Shown here in pieces: positions 10,752 to 18,905 of a stretch of DNA of 64,000 bases. The notes under the pieces were generated by a model. It had not been told where the DNA came from. It ran no database searches and saw nothing but the letters and a program-made list of their open reading frames with translations. The position numbers and the translations under genes are program-made. The stretch lies in assembly GCA_947377275.1 (NCBI GenBank), contig CANCFV010000005.1, forward strand, positions 1 to 64,000, written 5' to 3'. Each line of letters begins with the position of its first letter. The first letter of the stretch is position 1. The DNA comes from Burkholderiales bacterium (lineage in GTDB: Bacteria > Pseudomonadota > Gammaproteobacteria > Burkholderiales > Burkholderiaceae_C).

Positions 10752-11557
10752 GTCGACAACACCCCGGCGTTGATGGCTTGCCGGTGGCTGCTGCGGGCAC
10801 GCCAGCCAGCATGAACCACGAGGCAGGCACACAGCCCCGCAGCCACATGCCATTGCGGCAACCCGGACTTCAGCGCCAAGCCTGCATACCCCAAGCCAGC
10901 CGTGAGGCCCAAAGCCAAGGCCGTGCGCGGCATCCAGTTTTGCAAGGTGGCTGCGGGCAGGCCGAGCCAAAAAGCGATCAGCAAACCAGCCATGCCCGAC
11001 GAACGCGCAGGCTCTGAGCCGACCACGTGGGCGAGCCGAAACGACTCACAAGCGGCCACCCCAGCGAGATGGAACGACCAGTACCTCGGCTCACACAGCC
11101 AAGCACGTGCCCACTGGCCCATGCGGCGGGTGAACGCGGGTTCGCTGCGCACCGTGCTCGGCCCGGCGCTGCCCTTCGCGACCCTGCGGGATGGCACGCT
11201 CGCACGCACGCGTTCTGGCCCCACAAAGCGCGCAAGCGCCACGCAAGCCACGCCCACCAAGGCCATGCCCATCGACACCCACCCGGTCAGGGCAGCGCCC
11301 TTGAACCCGCCGATGAGGCCCGCGCTCCACAACAAGCCAGCAGTCAGATACAAGCTGCCGCGCCACAAGCTGGCAGCGCGCAAGGACGCGCCGGCGACGG
11401 CCGACAGCAACACCCACAAAAGCAGAAACAACCAGACGGTCCATGTGGCTCGCCCTGCCAGTGACGGCAGCCAGCCAGGCGCCCACCATTGCGCGAGCGC
11501 CACCAGAGTCAGCGCAGCCGGCAAGGTCGCGTGCAAGGACAAATAAAACCGATGCAT
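10748..11557 (-). CDS. Integral membrane protein in iron-uptake cassette
   Basis: Multiple hydrophobic segments; co-oriented, between PepSY protein and DUF3325-like gene. Confidence 0.65.
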   Translation of the reverse strand: MHRFYLSLHATLPAALTLVALAQWWAPGWLPSLAGRATWTVWLFLLLWVLLSAVAGASLRAASLWRGSLYLTAGLLWSAGLIGGFKGAALTGWVSMGMALVGVACVALARFVGPERVRASVPSRRVAKGSAGPSTVRSEPAFTRRMGQWARAWLCEPRYWSFHLAGVAACESFRLAHVVGSEPARSSGMAGLLIAFWLGLPAATLQNWMPRTALALGLTAGLGYAGLALKSGLPQWHVAAGLCACLVVHAGWRARSSHRQAINAGVLST

Positions 11558-11582
11558 ACAGGTACAGCTTCTTCAAACTCAA

Positions 11583-12692
11583 TCAGACGGGCGCCTGCCC
11601 AGCCACACGCCGCTGCTGCCTTGAATCCAGCCAGATCAAGGTGCCAGAGATGGACAACCACGCGGGCGTCATCCCCAAGACAAAGTACAAGCACTTGAGC
11701 GCCAGGCCGCCCTGGTCACCAAAGTGCAAAGGCTCCATCAGCCCATTGACCTTCGACCAAAACCCACCGGCTCGCGGGTCAATCACGGCGAGCTGGGCGC
11801 CGGTGGCCGCGTTGAGCTCCACCTTGGCGGTGCTCATCATGTGGCCCTGCAAGCCCCCGGCAAAGCTGACCCGCGCAGATGCCCGCCCCCAAGCCCGCAA
11901 GGACACCTGACGCACCTCCAAACCGGGTATGGCGCGCTGGGCGGCCGCTTGCAGATCGTCCAGGGGCAACATGGCCACTTGGCGTCCTTCGTTCTTGGCA
12001 GGCGCCTGAGCCGACACGCTGCGAGAAGGGGTGCTGACATACCGGAAGGTCTGCTCGAACAAGGGCGCCAAACCCATCCAGGCCCCGGTGACGGCAATCA
12101 AGATGTGAAAGCCCAGGCCCCAGATGCCCGCCGACTTGTGCAGGTCTGACATCACCAACCGGAAACTGCGTCCCCAACGCAATGTGAACAGCTCCGCCAA
12201 GATCTTTCGGTGGATGACGACACCGGTGGCGATCAACACCAGCATCACGACGCCCAAAAATCCCACGATCCACCGGGGGCCAAAAAACAGGAACACGTGC
12301 AGCATGCGCAGGTACTGGCCCAACTGGCTGTCAACCGGCCCCAGCACCTCGCCGGTGTCCGCACGCACGGCCACCTTGAGGCGCTGCTCGGCGGCGGCGC
12401 CTGGCTCGCGCAACCAAGCGAAATAGGCCGGGCTGATCGCATCCGGCGGCACGATGGTCTCCACCATGGCGCCTGGGTAGGCCAGCTCAAGCCGATGCAA
12501 GACCACGCTCAAAGACACCGCTTGAGCGGCCCTGGGCAGTTGGGCCAGCGAAGGGTTCGCCCACCGGTCGATCTCGCCCTTGAAGACCACCACCGAGCCC
12601 GAGAAGCACACGACGAACAACAACAATCCGGTGACGATGCCGGCCCATGAGTGCAACACAAACAGGCGGCTCAAGCTACGTTGACTGACCAT
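11583..12692 (-). CDS. PepSY-associated TM helix protein (iron-uptake membrane protein)
   Basis: LFVLHSWAGIVTGLLLFVVCFSGSVVVFKGEIDRW, LHVFLFFGPRWIVGFLGVVMLVLIATG; ATG at 12692 preferred to TTG at 12704. Confidence 0.85.
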   Translation of the reverse strand: MVSQRSLSRLFVLHSWAGIVTGLLLFVVCFSGSVVVFKGEIDRWANPSLAQLPRAAQAVSLSVVLHRLELAYPGAMVETIVPPDAISPAYFAWLREPGAAAEQRLKVAVRADTGEVLGPVDSQLGQYLRMLHVFLFFGPRWIVGFLGVVMLVLIATGVVIHRKILAELFTLRWGRSFRLVMSDLHKSAGIWGLGFHILIAVTGAWMGLAPLFEQTFRYVSTPSRSVSAQAPAKNEGRQVAMLPLDDLQAAAQRAIPGLEVRQVSLRAWGRASARVSFAGGLQGHMMSTAKVELNAATGAQLAVIDPRAGGFWSKVNGLMEPLHFGDQGGLALKCLYFVLGMTPAWLSISGTLIWLDSRQQRRVAGQAPV

Positions 12693-12700
12693 GACGGGGC

Positions 12701-14854
12701 TCAAAAATAGTACGTCGCGGCAACGCTCACGCTGCGTGGCGCCGCTGGCGAGACCACATTGGCGTTGATCGCCCCATCGTAATAAGCCTTGTTGAACACA
12801 TTCTTCACCCCTGCATTGAGGCGGTAGTTGTCACCCGTGTAGCTGATGGTGGCATCGCCCACGAAGTACGAGGGCAGGCTGAAGCTGTACGAGCCCTTCT
12901 GCTCGCTCACATAACGCCCGCCCAAGCCCACGGTGACGCTGGGCAGCTGGGGCAATTTGTAGGTGGCCCAGAGTGTGGCCGTGTGCCGAGGGGTCAAGTT
13001 GAGGGGCTTGCCCACAATGGATGCGTCGTTGTCGCGGGTGACTTCAGACTGGGTGAAGGTGTATGCCGCCGTGAGCTTCCAGCTGCTGGGCAAGTCCAGC
13101 CCCATCTCCAGCTCCAGGCCTTTGGCCCGCTGCTCCCCGGTTTGCACGCTGAACCCGACGTTCGCCTGGTCAGCGGTCGTCACGTTCTGGCGCGTCAGGC
13201 TGTAAACCGCCAGCGAGCCGGTCAGGTGACGGTTTGGCGCTTCGTACTTCAGGCCACCCTCCCATTGACGCCCCGTTTCCGGCACGAAAGGCTTGCCCGC
13301 ATGGCTGAGCCCCGACACCGGCAGGAAGGACTCCCCGTAGCTGGCGTACGTTGACCACCCCTTGGCGAACTCGTAGACCACGCCCGATGACGCCGTCGTG
13401 GCCTTGTCCTTTTGCGTCGTGGTGACGCCGGTCAGGCGGTCTTCGGTTTGGTTGTCTGACCAGTCATGGCGCAGGCCCAGCAAGGCGGTCCACCCCGGCG
13501 CAAACTTGATTTGATCCTGCCCATACAGACCCGCGACCTGGAGCCTGGAAGGCGCGTCACTGCTCATGTTGGCAGGACAAGTGGCTTGCACGCCATAGAC
13601 AGGGTTGTACAAATTCAAGGCGGCGATCTGGCACTTGCGCGTGGCCAGCCGCTCCTCGCTGGTGCGCAGGTCCAGCCCGGTGACCAGGCGATGCTGCATG
13701 TCCAGCGCCGCAAAGCGGGTCAGCAAGGACGTGTCGGTGGCCAGGATGCTGTCGTCCATGTATTGGCGCGTGGCCATCCGGTTCTGCAAACGCCCATTGG
13801 CTTGCAAGGTGCCGTTGGAGACGAAATTGCCCGTTCCGCTTTGGCTCTCGTAGCGGACGTTCTGACGCAAGGTCTGGCTTGCCGAAAGCCGGTGCTCCAA
13901 CGAATAGCCCAGTGAGCCGCCGGTGATGTTGTAGGGCCCAAAGCTGGGCTCTCCGGTGTACAGCGTGGTCGATAGTTTGCCGTTGGCATTGGGCAGCACG
14001 GTCCCGTAAGGCGTGATGCCCTGCTGGCGCAGCCATTCGCGGTGTGAGTACGTGGCAAAAACCACCAGATCGGTGCGGGGCCCCACGTCAATCGACAACG
14101 ACGGTGCCAGCCACTGATCTTTGCTGTAAACAAAGCGGGTCGGGTCGTCACTCTGAGACACCAAGGTGTTGATGCGCAACGCCGTCTTGCCCGACGCGGA
14201 CAAGGGCTTGTTCATGTCGGCTGTCAACGTGCGCAAACCAAAGCTGCCCACCTCTAAGCCAAGCTCATTGAAGGCCTCATTTCTCGGGCGCTTGCTGACC
14301 GCATTGACCAGCCCCCCCGGCTGCACCTGGCCATACAGCACCGAGGCAGAGCCTTTGAGCACCTCGATTCGATCGTAGCCATAGGGTTGCAAGCGGGCCC
14401 ACATGCCCGGGCTGCGAACCAGGCCATCGACCAAGATCGACTCGGTCGAGCGAAAGCCCCGGATGTTGATGTCGTCAAACCCTCGACGCCCGTAATTGAC
14501 GGGGCTCACGCCCGCCACCGTCTGCAAGGCTTGCTGCAGGTTGTTGACTTGGCGCGTGGCCATCTGCTCACTGGTGACCACACTCACCGATTGCGGTGTT
14601 TCAAGGCGACGCATCGGGGCCTTGCCCGCGGTTTCCGCCTCGACAGGCGCAAATCCCAGGTCCTTTGCCACCTGGGCCTCGATGTGCACCTCCTGCAACT
14701 GCACCGCGCCATCCACCCGATCTTGCGACGCAGCAGCCCCGGGCGAGATGGGCACGCTGGCCTGCGCATGAACGGCGGTCGAAAAGCACAGTGTCAAGGG
14801 CGCCAAGATGGCAGACGACGCTCGAAACGCATGGAGTAATTGCTCGCGAAACAT
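12701..14854 (-). CDS. TonB-dependent siderophore receptor
   Basis: Signal peptide, plug (RRLETPQSVSVVTSEQMATRQVNNLQQALQTVAGVSPVNYGRRGFDDINIRGF), barrel ending ATYYF. Confidence 0.93.
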   Translation of the reverse strand: MFREQLLHAFRASSAILAPLTLCFSTAVHAQASVPISPGAAASQDRVDGAVQLQEVHIEAQVAKDLGFAPVEAETAGKAPMRRLETPQSVSVVTSEQMATRQVNNLQQALQTVAGVSPVNYGRRGFDDINIRGFRSTESILVDGLVRSPGMWARLQPYGYDRIEVLKGSASVLYGQVQPGGLVNAVSKRPRNEAFNELGLEVGSFGLRTLTADMNKPLSASGKTALRINTLVSQSDDPTRFVYSKDQWLAPSLSIDVGPRTDLVVFATYSHREWLRQQGITPYGTVLPNANGKLSTTLYTGEPSFGPYNITGGSLGYSLEHRLSASQTLRQNVRYESQSGTGNFVSNGTLQANGRLQNRMATRQYMDDSILATDTSLLTRFAALDMQHRLVTGLDLRTSEERLATRKCQIAALNLYNPVYGVQATCPANMSSDAPSRLQVAGLYGQDQIKFAPGWTALLGLRHDWSDNQTEDRLTGVTTTQKDKATTASSGVVYEFAKGWSTYASYGESFLPVSGLSHAGKPFVPETGRQWEGGLKYEAPNRHLTGSLAVYSLTRQNVTTADQANVGFSVQTGEQRAKGLELEMGLDLPSSWKLTAAYTFTQSEVTRDNDASIVGKPLNLTPRHTATLWATYKLPQLPSVTVGLGGRYVSEQKGSYSFSLPSYFVGDATISYTGDNYRLNAGVKNVFNKAYYDGAINANVVSPAAPRSVSVAATYYF

Positions 14855-14925
14855 GAAGATCCCAAAAGAAGTAGGTGGCTGCCGCTGCCCACGCCTTGAG
14901 CGTCGATCCAGCCTGCCCGCATCTT

Positions 14926-14944
14926 AACGCGAATGATTCGCATT
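14926..14944. promoter_or_regulatory. Predicted Fur box upstream of the TonB receptor
   Basis: AACGCGAAT-G-ATTCGCATT: 9-1-9 inverted repeat, 8/9 symmetric; right half matches the AATGCGAAT/ATTCGCATT style of Fur sites. Confidence 0.8.
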
Positions 14945-15039
14945 TGCAACCGTTCATGTCTGCATCGGCCGAGCCGGGGCGGTCGAGGCGGCCAACGCTT
15001 GCGCCACAATGTGGCCCTTTACCCACCCAGGAGGACACC

Positions 15040-15660
15040 ATGCCGGTGATCGTGATCGCCAATCCCAAGGGCGGCGTGGGCAAATCCACGCTGTCGAGCA
15101 ACATCGCGGGCCACCTGGCTCGGCAGGGTCATGTCGTGATGCTGGGCGATGTCGACAAACAGCAGTCCTCGCGGCTGTGGCTGCAACTGCGCCCCGCGCA
15201 CCTGCCGACCATCCAAAGCTGGGACATCACCGAGGACCACATCGCGCGTCCGCCCAAAGGCACGACGCACGTGGTGCTCGACACCCCGGCCGGCCTGAGT
15301 GGCCCGGGCCTGGAGGCCGTGATGAAGCTGGCCGACAAGGTGGTGGTGCCACTGCAAGCCAGCGTGTTTGACATCTACGCCACGCAAAGCTTTTTGACAG
15401 AGCTGACGCAACGCCGCAAAGCCGGCAAGGTGCAGCTGGGCGTGGTGGGCAACCGCATCAAAGACCACACCAAGGCCACCGAGCACCTACAGGCCTTTTT
15501 GGACACGCTCGACGTGCCGCTGCTGACCCTGCTGCGCGACACCCAGAACTACGCGCACCTGGCCGCGCACGGCCTGAGCCTGTGGGATGTCCCTGCCGCC
15601 AAGGTCGAAAAAGACCTGGCCCAGTGGGCGCCCCTGCTAAGCTGGTTGCACCCCACCTGA
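15040..15660 (+). CDS. ParA/MinD-family ATPase, orphan
   Basis: MPVIVIANPKGGVGKSTLSSNIAGHLA (deviant Walker A); VVLDTPAG; start at 15040 after GGAGG RBS. Confidence 0.9.
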   Translation: MPVIVIANPKGGVGKSTLSSNIAGHLARQGHVVMLGDVDKQQSSRLWLQLRPAHLPTIQSWDITEDHIARPPKGTTHVVLDTPAGLSGPGLEAVMKLADKVVVPLQASVFDIYATQSFLTELTQRRKAGKVQLGVVGNRIKDHTKATEHLQAFLDTLDVPLLTLLRDTQNYAHLAAHGLSLWDVPAAKVEKDLAQWAPLLSWLHPT

Positions 15661-15679
15661 AGCCACACCGCCCTTGTCC

Positions 15680-16981
15680 ATGAGTGCCCCTGCCGCTTCG
15701 ACCGACCCCAAGGCGCACGCGCCCTCGTACTACGCCGCCTCCAGCCTGCCCCAGCCCGATCGCCCCGCCTTGCAAGGCAGCGTGCAGGCCGATGTCTGCA
15801 TCATTGGCGCGGGCTACACGGGCTTGTCATCGGCCTTGCACCTGGCCGAAGCCGGCTTCAAGGTCGTGGTGCTGGAAGCCGCCCGCGTGGGATGGGGCGC
15901 CTCGGGGCGCAACGGCGGCCAGTTGGTGCACAGCTATTCGCGTGACATCGACGTGATCGAAGCCCGCCACGGCCAAGCCGCAGGCAAAGCTTTGGGCGGC
16001 ATGGCCTTTGAAGGCGCCCGCATCATCAAAGAGCGCATCGCCCAATACAACATCGACTGCCACTTCAAGCCCGGCGGCCTGTTCACCGCCTTGAGCGACA
16101 AGCAGGTGCGCCAGCTCGAACACCACAAAGCCCTGTGGGAGGCCCATGGTCACACCGAGCTTGAACTACTCGACGCCGCAGCCACCGAACGCGCCGTGGG
16201 CAGCCGCCGCTACAAAGCCGGCCTGCTGGACCACAGCACAGGCCATGTCCACCCCTTGCGCCTGGCCCAGGGTGAAGCCGCCGCCTTTGAAAGCCTGGGC
16301 GGCGTGATCCATGAGATGTCGAGCGTGACGCGCATCGACCGCGGCACCACGGCCACCGTGCACACGGCCCTGGGCCAAGTGCAGGCGCGCTTCGTGATCG
16401 TGGCCTGCAACGCCTACATTGGCGACCTGGAGCCCCAACTGGCCGCGCGATCCATGCCCTGCGGCTCCCAGGTCATTGCCACCGAACCGCTGGGCGAGCG
16501 CTTCCCCGAAATCTTGCCCAACGATGTGTGCGTCGAAGACAGCAACTTTTTGCTGGACTACTTCCGTTTGTCCAAGGACCGACGCCTTTTGTATGGCGGC
16601 GGCGTAATCTACGGCGCGCGCGACCCGGCCCACATCGAGGCCATCATCCGACCCAAGCTGCTCAAAACCTTCCCGCAGCTGCAAGGCGTGCGCATTGACC
16701 ACGCCTGGACGGGCAACTTCTTGCTCACCCTCACGCGCCTGCCCGAGGTGGGTCGCTTGTCGCCCAACATCTACTACTCTCAAGGCTGCTCAGGCCATGG
16801 CGTGACCTTCACGCACCTGATCGGCCGCGTGCTGAGCGAGGCCATCCGGGGCCAGGCCCAGCGCTTCGACGCCTTTGCCAATTTGCCCCACTACCCCTTC
16901 CCGGGTGGGCGCCTGCTGCGCGTGCCGCTCACGGCCTTGGGCGCGGTGTACTACGACCTGCGCGACAAGCTGGGCATCTGA
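15680..16981 (+). CDS. puuB: FAD-dependent oxidoreductase, gamma-glutamylputrescine oxidase-like
   Basis: DVCIIGAGYTGLSSALHLAEAGFKVVVLEA, RVGWGASGRNGGQLVHSY, QGCSGHGVTFTHLIG. Confidence 0.87.
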   Translation: MSAPAASTDPKAHAPSYYAASSLPQPDRPALQGSVQADVCIIGAGYTGLSSALHLAEAGFKVVVLEAARVGWGASGRNGGQLVHSYSRDIDVIEARHGQAAGKALGGMAFEGARIIKERIAQYNIDCHFKPGGLFTALSDKQVRQLEHHKALWEAHGHTELELLDAAATERAVGSRRYKAGLLDHSTGHVHPLRLAQGEAAAFESLGGVIHEMSSVTRIDRGTTATVHTALGQVQARFVIVACNAYIGDLEPQLAARSMPCGSQVIATEPLGERFPEILPNDVCVEDSNFLLDYFRLSKDRRLLYGGGVIYGARDPAHIEAIIRPKLLKTFPQLQGVRIDHAWTGNFLLTLTRLPEVGRLSPNIYYSQGCSGHGVTFTHLIGRVLSEAIRGQAQRFDAFANLPHYPFPGGRLLRVPLTALGAVYYDLRDKLGI

Positions 16982-17001
16982 GCCCGCCCGTCGCCTGGCC
17001 C

Positions 17002-18546
17002 TCAGCGGCCTGCCAGCTTGAACACGGCCACGGCCTGCACCAGCTGCGCGGCTTGCACCTTGAGGCTCTCCGCAGCGGCGGCACTTTCTTCCACCAAGGC
17101 CGCGTTTTGCTGTGTCGTTTGTTCGAGCTGCATCACGGCCTGGCCCACTTGGTTGACCCCCGTGCTTTGCTCGGCGCTGGCCGTGCTGATCTCGCCGACG
17201 ATGTCGCTCACGCGCTGGATGGCGGTCACGATGTCGCTCATGGTCGCGCCAGCCTGGTCCACCAAAGAAGAGCCCTGCTCGACCTGCTCCACGCTGCTGA
17301 CGATCAGGGTTTTGATTTCCTTGGCCGCCTCGGCGCTGCGCTGGGCCAGCGAGCGCACCTCGCCAGCCACCACCGCAAAGCCACGGCCTTGCTCGCCGGC
17401 ACGAGCGGCTTCCACCGCCGCGTTCAAGGCCAGGATGTTGGTCTGAAAGGCGATGCCATCGATCACGGCAATGATGTCTGCGATCTTCTTGGAGCTGTTG
17501 TTGATCGTCTTCATGGTGTCGACCACCTGCCCCACGACCACGCCCCCCTTGGCCGCCACCTCAGAGGCACCCACGGCCAACTGGCTGGCCTGACGCGCGT
17601 TGTCCGCGTTGTTGCGCACGGTCGAGCTCAGCTCGTCCATCGTGGCCGCCGTTTGCTCCAGCGCCGATGCCTGGTGCTCGGTGCGCTCACTCAAATCGGC
17701 ATTGCCATGGGCGATCTCGGAGCTGGCGGTGGACACGCTCTCTGCATTGCTGCGCACATGGCCCACCACCTCCACGAGCTTGCCCTGCATGTCCTTGAGG
17801 GCCTGGATGAGGGTGCCGACCTCGTCGCTCGAGCTCACCACCAAGCGCGTGGTCAGGTCGCCCTTGGCCACGCCCTGAGCCGCCCGCAAGGCCTCTTGCA
17901 ATGGGGTTGTGATGCTGCGCGTCACGCGCCACGCCACCAAGCCACCGGCCAGCAAGGTGACCAAGCCCAGCACCAGCAGCCCCGTTTGGCTGGCGGTGTT
18001 GACGCGCATCACTTCCTGTGAGCGTTCGTCCATCTCACTGCGTTGATGGCTCACCAGCGCTTGCAGGGCACCAAGGTACGCCTTTGCAACGGGCACAAAA
18101 TCCTGTGTGAGGCGCTGCTCGGCCTCTTCATAGAGGCCATCCTTTTTAAGCTGGGTGATTTGGTCCCGCTTGGCGATGTAGTCGCGCCGCACAACCGCCA
18201 CCTCGTCAAACAGTTTTTTCTCTTCGGGAGAAGACAGCAATTTTGCGACGGCCTCTTGGTATCCGGTGCTCTGCTTGGTCGACTTGGCGACGTCATCGGC
18301 GAAAAAGGCCACCAAGCCGTTGTCGCGGCTCTTGGCCACCGCCATGGTCCGTCGCACGCCGGCGTTGACGTTGCTCGTCCAGTCACTGATCAAGCGCTCC
18401 TTGACCAACAAGGTCGACATCAGCTCTTGCGTGGCTTGTCCTGTGGCATGCAGGCGCCACAGGCTGATGGCCGTGATCAGGGTCACCAAAGACAGCACCA
18501 GGGCAAAGCCCAAGCTGAGCTTGCGACCAATGGACAAATTCTTCAT
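17002..18546 (-). CDS. Methyl-accepting chemotaxis protein (4HB-type sensor)
   Basis: MKNLSIGRKLSLGFALVL..; periplasmic helical region; HAMP; signalling hairpin IIAVIDGIAFQTNILALNAAVEAARAGEQGRGFAVVAGEVRSLAQRSAEAAKEIK. Confidence 0.95.
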   Translation of the reverse strand: MKNLSIGRKLSLGFALVLSLVTLITAISLWRLHATGQATQELMSTLLVKERLISDWTSNVNAGVRRTMAVAKSRDNGLVAFFADDVAKSTKQSTGYQEAVAKLLSSPEEKKLFDEVAVVRRDYIAKRDQITQLKKDGLYEEAEQRLTQDFVPVAKAYLGALQALVSHQRSEMDERSQEVMRVNTASQTGLLVLGLVTLLAGGLVAWRVTRSITTPLQEALRAAQGVAKGDLTTRLVVSSSDEVGTLIQALKDMQGKLVEVVGHVRSNAESVSTASSEIAHGNADLSERTEHQASALEQTAATMDELSSTVRNNADNARQASQLAVGASEVAAKGGVVVGQVVDTMKTINNSSKKIADIIAVIDGIAFQTNILALNAAVEAARAGEQGRGFAVVAGEVRSLAQRSAEAAKEIKTLIVSSVEQVEQGSSLVDQAGATMSDIVTAIQRVSDIVGEISTASAEQSTGVNQVGQAVMQLEQTTQQNAALVEESAAAAESLKVQAAQLVQAVAVFKLAGR

Positions 18547-18905
18547 ACAAGGTTCCAGGCGTTTGTGCCCGCCTTGCTCGAAATCGGCACCCAAATCACC
18601 GCGAGATCGCGCCAATACATCGGCGACGTCGGGGCGGCCAGGTTGGCGGCACCCTGTTATTCGACCAAGCCCACCCATTCTTAAGCCGCCACTGACGCGG
18701 TGGCGACCAAGGCTTCACAGTGCATCGTCATACCCCATGATGCTGTTGTGACCCGCAAACCGGCCAGTTCCGCATCGTCCAAAGGTACCGTTAAGCGTTA
18801 ACCGAAGTGGTTTTTTGAGCTTTGTGACACGGATTTTCTGGGCAACCCTCGTGCATCTCAGCGTCGCAACGGTTCAAATCATGGTCTGACATCAGGAGTT
18901 GGGCG

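Noticed and set aside
15040-15660. ParA as a plasmid or integrative-element partition gene
   Set aside because: No ParB, parS-like repeats, integrase or transposase nearby; orphan chromosomal ParA is more likely.
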